From Planctomyces sp. SH-PL62 (lineage in GTDB: Bacteria > Planctomycetota > Planctomycetia > Planctomycetales > Planctomycetaceae): 59,308 bases of DNA. Of this stretch, positions 1 through 8,717 are shown one piece after another (position 1 is the first letter of the stretch; each line of letters starts with the position of its first letter). The stretch is taken from the NCBI GenBank assembly GCA_945893045.1, contig CAMDEA010000029.1, positions 1 to 59,308 of the forward strand, written 5' to 3'. The position numbers and the translations under genes are program-made. The notes below the pieces were generated by a model. That model was not told the origin of the DNA and searched no databases. It worked only from the letters and a program-made list of their open reading frames with translations.

Positions 1-62
1 TCCACCTGCTCCCGAACCGCTGGCATCAACAACTCGGATTTCACTTGTGGGACATCATCCAT
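1..62 (-). CDS. possible 5' fragment of a gene running off the left edge
   Basis: Reading leftward from an ATG at 62, about 20 codons stay open to the window edge (begins MDDVPQVKSELLMPAVREQV). A GGAG sits six bases upstream of this ATG, a good ribosome binding site. The gene would follow the two minus-strand genes to its right. It is too short to name or to confirm as coding. Confidence 0.35.
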   Translation of the reverse strand, partial: MDDVPQVKSELLMPAVREQV

Positions 63-206
63 GATCGACTCCAGAAAGAGGTTCCGAACATTTTCAACCT
101 CATTCTGACAACTCTGTATTCATCGCGCCAGGCAAAATTGGCACACCCCAGCGAAGTTGACCTTGGACAAGTTCTAAGGCACGACGAATCATCATCGCCG
201 AACTCG

Positions 207-710
207 CTACACGGAGTTGAAGGCCACTTGCTGTTCGACGTCCGTTTCACCAGAGCGAAACACGATCGTGAGCCGCTCCAATTCCTTGGGAACGCCTCGG
301 AAGGCCACGATCGCCGTTTTCGACTCGCCCGGCCGCAGGCTCAAGTCAGCATCAGTGAGCAGTGCCAGTTGCCGTCGGAGGCGGCGATTGTAGAGCGGAC
401 CGGTCAGTAAGATGCCGACATCGAGGATCGCCTCGATCGGATGGAAAGCGAGCAGCGCCCAAAGCAGAAAGTCCCAAGTGAACTCGGAGAGCTTTCGCAA
501 GATGACGGCTGGACTCTCGGTGCCAAACGACTTTCCGCCGGCGGTCAATTTCGTCGAGCCGAGCCGCACTTGCACGTCCGCTGACAGCGGATTCGCGACT
601 TCGATGCGGATCAGAGCGATCTTCTTCTTGCGAGCTTTAATCGCATACAGATGGTTGTTGTCCTTCAGGACATCCGCGCATTGGACGCCGAGTGTCATGC
701 GATCGCTCAT
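207..710 (-). CDS. hypothetical protein, 167 aa
   Basis: I do not recognise a family. The N-terminal half reads like a small beta-rich domain (residues 1-75, with VEVANPLSADVQVRLGS-like strands). A hydrophobic stretch around residues 80-105 (FLLWALLAFHPIEAILDVGILL) could be a membrane segment or hairpin. The C-terminal part (FRGVPKELERLTIVFRSG) again looks like strands. The ATG at 710 lies only 3 bp after the stop of the upstream membrane protein, so the two are almost certainly cotranscribed and probably act together. The function is unknown. Confidence 0.7.
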   Translation of the reverse strand: MSDRMTLGVQCADVLKDNNHLYAIKARKKKIALIRIEVANPLSADVQVRLGSTKLTAGGKSFGTESPAVILRKLSEFTWDFLLWALLAFHPIEAILDVGILLTGPLYNRRLRRQLALLTDADLSLRPGESKTAIVAFRGVPKELERLTIVFRSGETDVEQQVAFNSV

Positions 711-713
711 GAT

Positions 714-1184
714 TTAGTCCGTCTGGCCTCGCGCCTGAATCGTTTCAATTCGATTCTTCCACGCTTGCGGATCGGTCACATACCAGGCGATGGAGTCCCT
801 CTGACCATCTGCGGAGAAGTGGACCTTCAACAGATCATAGAGCGTGGCCTTGCCCAGATGGCTTTTGGTCAGCGTGAGCTCGGCGATCGAATCGAGCGGC
901 ACGCGCAGGTCCGACTTGGGCAGGAACTGGAAGAAGTGCAAGTGCTTCGCGGTGAGCACCAGACCTCCGTTGCCGCGGCACTGCCAGACGCCCGCCGACT
1001 CCCGCCCGAAACTGTTGGCCTTCAGATCCTGCATGAGGATCTCGTTCTGACCGTACACGGCGGCGATCCGCTCTTCGAGCGGCCCCTTCATAAAGGCCAG
1101 GACGCCTTTGGACACTAATCCAGCGACGAGCGTGACGCCGAGAACGCCTAACACCACCCAGCCAATGATCGTTGCCGTTTCCAT
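714..1184 (-). CDS. membrane-anchored protein with a PH/GRAM-like domain, 156 aa
   Basis: Residues 5-32 form one N-terminal transmembrane helix (IIGWVVLGVLGVTLVAGLVS). The soluble remainder contains a pattern typical of bacterial PH/GRAM-like folds: a strand reading GGLVLTAKHLHFFQFLPKSDLRVPL followed by I-AELTLTKS and a C-terminal helix. In this fold class, 'LTAKHLHFF' resembles the 'LTNQRLIF' strand of bacterial PH domains; the assignment is an inference from pattern only. It is followed 3 bp later by a hypothetical gene on the same strand. The 179 bp upstream gap is occupied by an inverted-repeat element (1252-1363). Confidence 0.7.
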   Translation of the reverse strand: METATIIGWVVLGVLGVTLVAGLVSKGVLAFMKGPLEERIAAVYGQNEILMQDLKANSFGRESAGVWQCRGNGGLVLTAKHLHFFQFLPKSDLRVPLDSIAELTLTKSHLGKATLYDLLKVHFSADGQRDSIAWYVTDPQAWKNRIETIQARGQTD

Positions 1185-1251
1185 GATTTCCCCTGAGTGA
1201 GCCGGCCAAATGATAGCGTTCGGCGGCGATCACGCGGCACACACCGACTTA

Positions 1252-1363
1252 GAGCGTCTCACAGAATGAATCCCGATAGACGCTCCGAATGCGAGTCGCA
1301 GGAGTGACTCGCCTACGTAGCTCAGTCGCTCCCTCGACTGAGATTCCATTCTGTGAGAAGCTC
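1252..1363. repeat. inverted repeat with two back-to-back REP-like hairpins
   Basis: The outer arms are CTCACAGAATG and CATTCTGTGAG. Inside are two different hairpins, GAGTCG-cagga-GTGACTC (about 1292-1310) and CTCAGTCG-ctccC-TCGACTGAG (1321-1342), joined through the perfect head-to-head tetranucleotides CTAC/GTAG at 1313-1320. The orientation is opposite to the doublets elsewhere in the window, where GTAG and CTAC are at the outer ends. It fills most of the gap between two minus-strand membrane protein genes. Confidence 0.7.
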
Positions 1364-1756
1364 TCAGTAAACCAGGAAAGCCAATCCCAGAAACCCCGCG
1401 CCCACGACAAGCAAGAGGCAGTCCACCCATCCGACCTTGGTGTTCCTGACCGCCTTGAGCATCCGCTGGCGGTGGCTCGGCCAGCGGAACACATGATCGA
1501 CAGCCAGGCACGCGAGGGCCGTGAGCGAACCGGTCACCACCCAACACCAGGGCTGAAAGTGGAAGATCGTCGCGTACCACGCCGTGAGTGTGAGAGCGAC
1601 GACAATCACCGGCGCGACCAAGAGCTTGGGCGGCAGGGACTCTGAGGAGAAGTGCCGCTCCCGCGCGGCGTAAAACCGGCGTGGGATCGCCAGCGCAATC
1701 GCCGCCTTGATCAGCAGTGCCGCCGCGATGACCAAGCTCAGAGTTTGAAACCACAT
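1364..1756 (-). CDS. small integral membrane protein, 130 aa
   Basis: Four hydrophobic segments are visible (about residues 3-23, 43-62, 69-88 and 108-130). The protein ends in the last membrane segment (LLLVVGAGFLGLAFLVY). A basic stretch between the third and fourth segments (RWPSHRQRMLKAVRNTK) is likely cytoplasmic. I do not recognise a family. It lies 90 bp downstream of the large Ser/Thr kinase gene on the same strand and may belong to that signalling module, although nothing in the sequence assigns a role. Confidence 0.65.
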   Translation of the reverse strand: MWFQTLSLVIAAALLIKAAIALAIPRRFYAARERHFSSESLPPKLLVAPVIVVALTLTAWYATIFHFQPWCWVVTGSLTALACLAVDHVFRWPSHRQRMLKAVRNTKVGWVDCLLLVVGAGFLGLAFLVY

Positions 1757-1846
1757 CGCGGCCCCTTCTGGGCTATGCGCTGAATGACGAGTTGCGACGA
1801 GAACTGCGTGACATCGCCTCCGTGCAAACGCCGGACTGACGATGTC

Positions 1847-4800
1847 TCAGGGAACATCAATCGGGAGCTTGCGGCGAGTTGTTGAAGTTGCTGACGCGGC
1901 TTTCTTCCAGTCGATGTGGCCGGTGCCAGTCCCGCCGGCTTTCATTCCGTGTGCCATGACGGTCACGCGCAGCCCAATCAGCCCGTTGGCTGGCAGGTCG
2001 TTCGCGTCAGCGCCCCAGTGGACAACTTCCTCATTCGGTTCCAGCCGCCCAAATCCAAGAGTCCTGGCTCCGACCGCTGCGTTCAACTCATCAGGCAGGA
2101 GAGTGCCCTCCGAGTTTCCGCCTCCGCCTCCGCCTCCACCGACCCGAATCTCGATTCTCCAATTCCGGCTGCCGCCGCCTGTGAAGAATTCCTGCGGTTT
2201 CCGCGACCAGCGAAATGTTCCGGCAAGAGGCGTGTCCTCCGGAGCCATGACGTACCCGCAATGTGGCGGGGCGGGCACAGTCTCGTTGTCGCGGCGCGTC
2301 ACGACTTCAAAGACGGCCACCTGCCCGGCCGGAACGATGAACTCCGCGCCGATGCCGCTCGTGATCGTGCCCAGTGGAGGCACATCGGATCGGGCTGCGG
2401 CGGTTGAGCGGATCATCCGTTGGCGCGCCAAGTCAGCCTGAGTGAACAATCCAAAGCCGACGGCTCCGGCCAGAAACATCCCCCAGACGAAGTAATGCGA
2501 AATCATCGAGTGTGCCTTGCCGGAACTCCGCCGTTCCAGCCAGCGATAAACGGCGAGCGAAACCAGGCCGAACAAGGCCACGAAGTGTGTCAACGTGATG
2601 AATTCAAAGCTCGCGTGCTGGCCGGAATTCGAGGCTTCCAGCGTGAGCCAGGCCGATGGCTGACCCACTTGAAACTTGGAGACCGATCCATCGGGCGTTT
2701 GCGTGTTCGTACTTTGGAAGCTGAAAAACGCGATCAAGCAGGCCCCGTAGAGGAACGCGGTCATCGTCTGCAAAATGGCGACAAACCAGCGTTCTTGCAG
2801 CAGCCAATGCACGAGCCAGCCCAGCAAATACGGAAGGCTTTCTTGAGCGACCATCGCTTCAGGTGGTTTCGTGTCAGCAGCGCGATCAACACGACGTGAC
2901 GAATCGGGTCCAGGCCGTTTGACGGTGCTTTTCTCCTGCCGCGATATCGCACGCCACACCGCGCGAGCGACGAAGAAGCAGACGACCAACGCGACGAGCA
3001 CGCCAATCGCTCCAGCGGACGTCACAGCAGCGGCATTCGAATGTGGTGCCATCGAGTAGCCGACTCGCGCGACGAGGGCAGCGATGAGGCCGCTCAGCAC
3101 GAGTAGCGGGAAAAAGAGCACATCCGCCACCGCCAGTGGCAGGCCGATGATTTTTCCTCCGGAGCGTTTGATGTGCCCGATGCCGATGCCACCGTAGATC
3201 GTCGTCCCGATCGGCGCTCCCGAACCGATGGCCAACAACGCTCCCATGAAGATCGAGAACACCAACGGCGGTTCCGAGTGAATCACATCGGTTGGCAGCG
3301 CTGTGCCGTTCCTGACTCGATTCAATCCGATGAAATACAGCACCGGAATCACGGCCAACAGACCAAAGATCGCCCACACCGCGCCGATAATTGCGCAGCG
3401 GCTGAGTCGCGGCTCGCTGACCACAAGAGCGGCGGGAGATGGAGGCTGAGCTGTTCGCTTTCGGGCATCAAATCTCTGGTTCAACACCACAATGACTGTG
3501 ATGCACAAGACCATTCCGCCCCCTTGCACGAGCAGGATCATGCCTTCGCGGTAGTTCTCTTGACCGTAGACGATGTGAGCCGTGATGGTCGCCGCGACGT
3601 ACAGCATGAGCAGCAGCAGCATCGGCAGAGCCACTTGCTTCCCATAGCCCGGCCGAGGTGGGCGCAAGAGGTCGCGGAATCCATCGAGTGGGTCTGTCAG
3701 TTCGGACGGTTGCGGCACTGGTGCGGGCGTCGTGCGAATCGAATCGAGTTCGACCTTCACGTCGCCGGCGTGCTGATAGCGCTGTTCCGGGTCTTGTTCG
3801 AGCGCAGAGATTGGCGCCTTCGGCAGCGCAATGATCCGACACCGGAAGGTCACATCTGCTTCCACCGTGCAGAGAATCTCATCCCCGACGCCTTGTCCGT
3901 CCTTGATCGTCGTCCGGAGTTCGTAAAACCAACCGATTCCTCCTGAGGCGGCCGTCCATCCGTCGATCATCAGTCTCTTGTACCTCAAGACGATGTACTC
4001 AAAACGAATGCGATGGCCTCGATACTCAACATCCCATTCAACTTTGACAGTGAGGCCCAATGTGGCGCCGAACAAGGCGAGGCCAAGCCCTGTCCACATC
4101 CAGGGCATTGGATTTTGATCGGTGAGGGCAAGTGAAATCGCGATGAAAAAACTCATCAGGCCAGCCAACGACGGAAGGACCGGAAACCATCTCTTCCAGA
4201 CGCTCATGGTTTCATCCAGTAGCGTGATCGGCTTCAGTTCCTCTTTACTCGTGGATTCGCTCCCTGCGCTTGGCGGAACCTCGCGGCCGAACGAAGGAGT
4301 GCGATTGATCGTGTCCACATCAGACTTCACGTCGCTCGCGTGCTGATAGCGCTGCTCCGGGTCTTGTTCGAGCGCCCGCAGAACAACTTCGTCCAGCCGC
4401 ACATCGACTTGGACTCTCTTCGACGGTGGAGCGAACTTGCCCATCGGCAATTCGCCGGTGAGCAGTTCGTAGAAGACGACGCCCAGCGAATAGATGTCGG
4501 CGCGGTGATCGACTTCGCGCGAACCCTGCATCTGTTCGGGAGCCATGTACCGCAGCGTGCCCATCACCTGATGCGTCGCGGTCAGCGAATGATCGCTGGC
4601 GTCTTGGCCCAGCAGCTTCGCGAGACCGAAGTCGGCGATCTTCACTCGGCCGCGTTTGTCGATGAGGATGTTTTCCGGCTTGATGTCCCGATGCACGATC
4701 CCTTCGTCGTGAGCGAATTGCAACGCCTCACAAATCTGCGGCACGATCGCCAACGCCTCGGCCGACGTGAGCTTACCCGTCCGCATGGCCTGCCGCAGGT

Positions 4801-5317
4801 TCGCCCCGTCCACGAACTCCATTACGATGTAGCAGAGGCCATCCCGTAGGTCAGGCTTTCCAGCCTGACCCTGTGCGACCAAAGGGTCAGGCTGGAAAGC
4901 CTGACCTACGACTCCGAAGTCGTACACGGCGACGATGTGCGGATGGCTCAATCGCGCCAGCGCGCGAGCCTCACGCTGAAATCGTTCGGCGAACGCCGGA
5001 TCGCGGCTGATCTCCGGCGGCAGAATTTTGACGGCGACGAGCCGATCCAATCCCGGCTGCCGAGCTTTGTAAACCGCGCCCATGCCTCCCTTGCCGAGCA
5101 GTTCCAGAATCTCCAACTGCGGAAACAGCGGGGCGAGTTCTTCCACGGTCGGCGGTTCAAAGCCCGAAGCGGGCGGAGTCAATTTGGTCGGTCCTGGATC
5201 GCTGGAGCCCGGCTGACTCTCGAAGCCGGCTTGGACCAAACATTTGGGGCACAAACCGGCCGGCGCATCGGCGGGCAGTGAGAGGCCACACTTCGGGCAG
5301 CGAGGCGATTCGTTCAT
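1847..5317 (-). CDS. zinc-ribbon Ser/Thr protein kinase with a long membrane tail, 1156 aa
   Basis: Hanks-type protein kinase, predicted to phosphorylate Ser/Thr of unknown partners at the membrane. A zinc ribbon lies at residues 7-26 (CPKC...CPKC). The kinase domain is about 69-335: glycine loop GKGGMGAVYK (75-84), catalytic Lys97, HRDIKPEN with Asp211, DFG at 229-231, and RYMAPEQ. Residues 136-159 are encoded by an in-frame palindromic repeat inserted between strands beta4 and beta5, just before the hinge YIVMEF. A second copy of the C-lobe end ALEQDPEQRYQHA lies near residue 505, so the tail looks like two kinase tails joined. Hydrophobic segments follow around 550-1000, then a run of eight glycines near 1070. 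It follows an ECF sigma gene by 188 bp and is a paralogue of the kinase at 7374-8705. Confidence 0.93.
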   Translation of the reverse strand: MNESPRCPKCGLSLPADAPAGLCPKCLVQAGFESQPGSSDPGPTKLTPPASGFEPPTVEELAPLFPQLEILELLGKGGMGAVYKARQPGLDRLVAVKILPPEISRDPAFAERFQREARALARLSHPHIVAVYDFGVVGQAFQPDPLVAQGQAGKPDLRDGLCYIVMEFVDGANLRQAMRTGKLTSAEALAIVPQICEALQFAHDEGIVHRDIKPENILIDKRGRVKIADFGLAKLLGQDASDHSLTATHQVMGTLRYMAPEQMQGSREVDHRADIYSLGVVFYELLTGELPMGKFAPPSKRVQVDVRLDEVVLRALEQDPEQRYQHASDVKSDVDTINRTPSFGREVPPSAGSESTSKEELKPITLLDETMSVWKRWFPVLPSLAGLMSFFIAISLALTDQNPMPWMWTGLGLALFGATLGLTVKVEWDVEYRGHRIRFEYIVLRYKRLMIDGWTAASGGIGWFYELRTTIKDGQGVGDEILCTVEADVTFRCRIIALPKAPISALEQDPEQRYQHAGDVKVELDSIRTTPAPVPQPSELTDPLDGFRDLLRPPRPGYGKQVALPMLLLLMLYVAATITAHIVYGQENYREGMILLVQGGGMVLCITVIVVLNQRFDARKRTAQPPSPAALVVSEPRLSRCAIIGAVWAIFGLLAVIPVLYFIGLNRVRNGTALPTDVIHSEPPLVFSIFMGALLAIGSGAPIGTTIYGGIGIGHIKRSGGKIIGLPLAVADVLFFPLLVLSGLIAALVARVGYSMAPHSNAAAVTSAGAIGVLVALVVCFFVARAVWRAISRQEKSTVKRPGPDSSRRVDRAADTKPPEAMVAQESLPYLLGWLVHWLLQERWFVAILQTMTAFLYGACLIAFFSFQSTNTQTPDGSVSKFQVGQPSAWLTLEASNSGQHASFEFITLTHFVALFGLVSLAVYRWLERRSSGKAHSMISHYFVWGMFLAGAVGFGLFTQADLARQRMIRSTAAARSDVPPLGTITSGIGAEFIVPAGQVAVFEVVTRRDNETVPAPPHCGYVMAPEDTPLAGTFRWSRKPQEFFTGGGSRNWRIEIRVGGGGGGGGNSEGTLLPDELNAAVGARTLGFGRLEPNEEVVHWGADANDLPANGLIGLRVTVMAHGMKAGGTGTGHIDWKKAASATSTTRRKLPIDVP
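4846..4909. repeat. REP doublet inserted in frame inside kinase gene
   Basis: GTAG, then GTCAGGCT-ttcc-AGCCTGAC, a short spacer, then the inverted copy ending in CTAC (64 bp). On the coding strand it encodes a segment reading VGQAFQPD...GQAGKPDLR. It lies in the beta4-beta5 loop of the kinase N-lobe. Confidence 0.9.
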
Positions 5318-5415
5318 GGCGGACGGCTCCGTGGGAATCGTTGACTACCCTTCAATACATGATTGCCGACGCCCGGTAACAGCAATTCGCGCAGCCGCCA
5401 CTTGGGCTGGTCCCA

Positions 5416-5494
5416 GTGGTTCCCGCGCTTTTGCGCGACCTTCCGGGGAATCGGTAGCGCAGAAGCGCGGGAACCACCTCGGCAAGCGAGGTGG
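5416..5494. repeat. GTGG-type palindromic element plus hairpin
   Basis: GTGG TTCCCGCGCTTTTGCGC pairs with GCGCAGAAGCGCGGGAACCAC. The right end overlaps a second hairpin CCACCTCG-gcaag-CGAGGTGG (5474-5494). It occupies the 188 bp gap between the ECF sigma gene and the kinase gene, so it would lie in the 5' leader of the kinase mRNA if that gene is read from the sigma-factor promoter. Confidence 0.7.
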
Positions 5495-5505
5495 CGGGGC
5501 GGAGT

Positions 5506-6258
5506 CTATTCGCTCAAAGTCTCCAGCAGCCGGCCGATCTCGTCATCGACCTCGGAATCGTCGGCGACCGTGCGCGCGACTTCCAGGCGGAACAGTTCGC
5601 GATACCGTTTTCGCAGCCGGTATGCCGCCTGCTTTGCGGCCGCTGCCGTCATTCCGAGTGCTTCGGCCGCCTGCTCGTAGTCGGCGCTGGCCATCTCGCC
5701 GGTCAATGCCGCTTTGAACTTCTCAAAGAGTGGCTCTTTGCCCTCTTCCACCAGTTCGATTCGCAACTGGTCCAGCACCAGATCGAGCAGCGCGAGCACC
5801 CACCGCCGCTCGAAGAGTCGCTCCGGCGTCAACTCGTGAGACGGTTCGATCCGACAGCGCGATTCGCCCGAATCAAAATCCAACGACAACGCCGGCTTCC
5901 CGCCGCCACGTTTCTCCGCGCGCGCCTTGAGCCGTTCGTTGGCGAGAAAATTTTTCAACGCAGTCAGCAGGAAGGCGCGGAACCGTCCGCGTTCCGGGTC
6001 GGCCTTGGCGATCGCGTCCTTTTCGAGCAACTGCGCGAAGAACCCCTGCGTCAGATCTTGCGCATCTTCGACTTGCGCGACGACACGACGCACATACGCA
6101 TACACCGGCAACCAATACGTCTCGCACAGCGATGTGAGCGCGCCGGTGGATTCCTGCGAAACGGCCTGCCCCGCCGCCAGAACAATGCTCCAGCGAGTCG
6201 TCGCGAAGCGCTGCCCGTGACCGCCAGACGGTTGGCTCTCGTGGGAAGGTGAAGTCAT
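5506..6258 (-). CDS. RNA polymerase ECF-type sigma factor, 250 aa
   Basis: Sigma-70 family factor of the type found next to kinases in planctomycetes. After a short N-terminus, RFATTRWSIVLAAG leads into sigma region 2 (about residues 20-105, with YVRRVVAQVEDAQDLTQGFFAQLLE and the FRAFLLTALKNFLANE core). A variable linker with RGGGKP follows, then region 4 (about 140-225, AAEALGMTAAAAKQAAYRLRKRYRELF), the promoter -35 reading helix-turn-helix. I start it at the ATG at 6258 (MTSPSHESQPSG), because the longer open frame upstream is low-complexity Arg/Ser sequence unlike the family. It is 34 bp after the DUF5671 gene and 188 bp before the large kinase, to which it is probably functionally linked. 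Confidence 0.9.
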   Translation of the reverse strand: MTSPSHESQPSGGHGQRFATTRWSIVLAAGQAVSQESTGALTSLCETYWLPVYAYVRRVVAQVEDAQDLTQGFFAQLLEKDAIAKADPERGRFRAFLLTALKNFLANERLKARAEKRGGGKPALSLDFDSGESRCRIEPSHELTPERLFERRWVLALLDLVLDQLRIELVEEGKEPLFEKFKAALTGEMASADYEQAAEALGMTAAAAKQAAYRLRKRYRELFRLEVARTVADDSEVDDEIGRLLETLSE

Positions 6259-6292
6259 GCCGGCATTGTATTCTGAACTTCGACTCGTCGTC

Positions 6293-7360
6293 CTACGGTG
6301 GCGATATGGTGTTGAACGAATAGCAGTGCTTGCCGGCGGGATGATTCCAGAACAAGTCATAGGTCTTCTTGCGTTCGTTCGTGAACGTGCCGCACAGTTC
6401 GTAGGACTTCTCACCGGTGACTCGGAATTCGTAGGCCGCTCCCGACTGCGGATCGAGCAGGCTCAGTTCGCGACCCGTTTGTTTGGTGCGTCGAAACGCG
6501 GCCACGTCTTCGAGGTTCGTCGGGAGGGGCCGGATCGTGACCCAGGCATCTTGTTTCCGTTCCGTCGTCATCTGCTGAATCGCTTGGTGGATTTCCCGAA
6601 GGTCGGCCACGCGACGTTCGTCAAGCCGCACCAATCGCGCCGAAAACGGAGAACCAGCCATCACAAAACCCAATGCCGCGGCACCAACAACGATTGTGAT
6701 CCCAGCACTGGCCAACATCGTTCGCAGCTTGTTGGGACGACCAGATTCAGTGCTGCGCGGCGTGAGGTAGTAGTACGACAGAATCACCTCAGCAATCACA
6801 AACAGCACCACCACTTTCAGAACAAACCGCGTCGTCACCGAACCGTCCAGAAAATAGAACAGCAACGTGATCAAGTCTCCCATCATCACGGCCGCGGCCA
6901 GGAACATCGTCAGATAGGTGAGCCAGCGCGCGACGGGTTGCTTGTGGCTATCCGGTGTCCGGCGGACGAGTCGTTCCAAGATCTGGCTCAGAATGAGAAA
7001 CAGCGGGAAGGCGACGATTACCGCCGCGATGGCATACCTCACCCCGTCCAGAAAAGCGTCAATGTTGACCAGGCTCCAACCGGGATCGGGAAACAGATAA
7101 TCCAGAAACATGAAGTACAACACGATGATCGCGGCGACGACGACGTAGAGGGTGACGAAGCTCATCAGATAGATGAACGAGTCACGGGCGTTGCCACTGC
7201 CGGCCGGCTCAGGCACCGACAGATCGAGTCCCTCGGCCGCGATCCCGCGAGCGATGTCTTTGTCTTTCCACCCGGCCGCTTGCAGCAGCAATCGAATGGT
7301 GGCGTGGTCCAGCCCTTTGCCACGGGCATGAGTAATGAAACTGTGGAGTGCGTCAGTCAT
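6293..7360 (-). CDS. DUF5671-like membrane protein, 355 aa
   Basis: The N-terminal 45 residues (HSFITHARGKGLDHATIRLLLQAAGWKDKDI) look like a small helical domain in which an 'AGW' tip suggests a winged/UBA-like helix bundle. Five or so hydrophobic helices follow (about residues 62-90, 105-130, 145-170, 178-200 and 222-240), with the layout RDSFIYLMSFVTLYVVV typical of DUF5671 membrane proteins. The C-terminal 110 residues are soluble and probably extracytoplasmic. The gene starts 13 bp after the small kinase and ends 34 bp before the next ECF sigma factor, so it sits inside the signalling operon. The function is unknown; a sensor or anti-sigma role is only a guess. Confidence 0.8.
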   Translation of the reverse strand: MTDALHSFITHARGKGLDHATIRLLLQAAGWKDKDIARGIAAEGLDLSVPEPAGSGNARDSFIYLMSFVTLYVVVAAIIVLYFMFLDYLFPDPGWSLVNIDAFLDGVRYAIAAVIVAFPLFLILSQILERLVRRTPDSHKQPVARWLTYLTMFLAAAVMMGDLITLLFYFLDGSVTTRFVLKVVVLFVIAEVILSYYYLTPRSTESGRPNKLRTMLASAGITIVVGAAALGFVMAGSPFSARLVRLDERRVADLREIHQAIQQMTTERKQDAWVTIRPLPTNLEDVAAFRRTKQTGRELSLLDPQSGAAYEFRVTGEKSYELCGTFTNERKKTYDLFWNHPAGKHCYSFNTISPP

Positions 7361-7373
7361 CGGAACTCTCCCA

Positions 7374-8705
7374 TTACATGTCGGACTTGTGTGATTTCAC
7401 TTTTTGGTTCGACTTTCGCAGAGTACTCATCGAGCGGTAACTGTTGATTGCCCCGACCAAGGCTCCGCCACCGCCAACGAGGCAACCGATCGCGCCCCCC
7501 ATCCAACCCCAGAATTCTGCGCTGTTCGGCGACACGGTCAGCATCGCGAAGACCGCCAAGGCCGCTCCCGCGGCCATCGTCAGCCCACCCGTCACTTCTG
7601 CAATTACGGTGACGGTCAATCGCGGCAACAGATCGGTCGCTATCTGCGGAACCGGTGGCGGCGGACGGGGAACCTGTTCCGTGATCGCCATCCGTTCGAT
7701 CGCCGTTTTCACTTCGCTGGCGTGTTGATAGCGCAGTTCCGGGTCTTGTTCGAGCGTTCGCAGGACGACCTCGTCCAATCGCACATCGACCTGGACTCTC
7801 TTGGATGGCGGAGCGAACCGGCCCATCGGCAGCTCGCCGGTGAGCAGTTCGTAGAAGACGACTCCCAGCGAATAAATGTCGGCGCGGTGATCGACTGCGC
7901 GCGAGCCCTGCATCTGTTCGGGAGCCATGTATCGCAGTGTCCCCATCACCTGATGCGTCGCGGTCAGCGAATGATCGCTGGCGTCTTGCCCCAGCAGCTT
8001 CGCGAGGCCGAAGTCAGCGATTTTCACTCGGCCGCGTTTGTCGATGAGGATGTTTTCCGGCTTGATGTCCCGATGCACGATCCCTTCGTCGTGAGCGAAC
8101 TGCAACGCCTCACAAATCTGCGGCACGATCGCCAACGCCTCAGCCGGAGCGAGCTTGCCCGCCTTGATCGTCTGCCTCAGGTTCGCGCCGTCCACGAACT
8201 CCATCACGATGTAGTAGGATGGCCGCCCTCGGCCGTCCGCATTGGCATCGTCGCTCGGGACGGCCGAGGGCGGCCATCCTACGTCCGACGTCTGCCCAAA
8301 GTCATACACGGCGACGATGTGCGGATGACTCAACCGCGCCAGCGCGCGAGCTTCACGCTGAAACCGTTCGGCGAAGGACGGATCGCGGCTGATCTCCGGC
8401 GGCAGAATCTTGACGGCGACCAGCCGATCCAATCCCGGCTGCCGAGCTTTGTAGACCGCTCCCATGCCTCCCTTGCCGAGCAGTTCCAGAATCTCCAACT
8501 GCGGAAACAGCGGGGCGAGTTCCTCGACCGTCGGCGGCACAAAACCCGATGCGAGCGGGGTCAATTTCGTTGGCCCCGGTTCGGCCGAGCCAGCCACCGA
8601 CTGGCTCTCGGTTCCGGCCTTGAGCAGACAGCGCGGGCACAAACCGATCGGTGGATTGGCCGGAATCTCAGCATCGCATTGCGGGCAGCGTCGCGGGGCG
8701 CTCAT
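7374..8705 (-). CDS. zinc-ribbon Ser/Thr protein kinase, 443 aa
   Basis: Close paralogue of the 1156-residue kinase. Zinc ribbon CPQC...CPRC at 7-26. The kinase domain is about 71-340: glycine loop GKGGMGAVYK, Lys99, HRD 211-213, DFG 231-233 and RYMAPEQ. Residues about 141-163 are encoded by an in-frame palindromic repeat of a different family from that in the paralogue, at the same loop. A Pro-rich linker (345-355) and two hydrophobic segments (about 365-392 and 398-422) anchor it to the membrane; there is no large sensor domain. I start at the ATG at 8705, where the zinc ribbon begins; the open frame further upstream only translates repeat elements. It follows an ECF sigma gene by 208 bp. 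Confidence 0.93.
   Translation of the reverse strand: MSAPRRCPQCDAEIPANPPIGLCPRCLLKAGTESQSVAGSAEPGPTKLTPLASGFVPPTVEELAPLFPQLEILELLGKGGMGAVYKARQPGLDRLVAVKILPPEISRDPSFAERFQREARALARLSHPHIVAVYDFGQTSDVGWPPSAVPSDDANADGRGRPSYYIVMEFVDGANLRQTIKAGKLAPAEALAIVPQICEALQFAHDEGIVHRDIKPENILIDKRGRVKIADFGLAKLLGQDASDHSLTATHQVMGTLRYMAPEQMQGSRAVDHRADIYSLGVVFYELLTGELPMGRFAPPSKRVQVDVRLDEVVLRTLEQDPELRYQHASEVKTAIERMAITEQVPRPPPPVPQIATDLLPRLTVTVIAEVTGGLTMAAGAALAVFAMLTVSPNSAEFWGWMGGAIGCLVGGGGALVGAINSYRSMSTLRKSNQKVKSHKSDM
8214..8282. repeat. REP doublet inserted in frame inside the second kinase gene
   Basis: GTAG GATGGCCGCCCTCGGCCG and its inverted copy ending in CTAC enclose a short spacer (69 bp). On the coding strand it encodes VGWPPSAVPSDDANADGRGR. 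It occupies the same kinase loop as the unrelated element at 4846-4909. Confidence 0.9.
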
Positions 8706-8717
8706 GGCGTGTCTCTC

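Noticed and set aside
45..410. 121-codon plus-strand frame at the left end
   Set aside because: It overlaps the end of the minus-strand 167-residue gene and has no motif.
1252..1363. tRNA-like or riboswitch fold
   Set aside because: No anticodon arm, TTCGAATCC-type motif or CCA end; the hairpins match the repeat pattern seen elsewhere. No tRNA or rRNA gene was recognised in the window.
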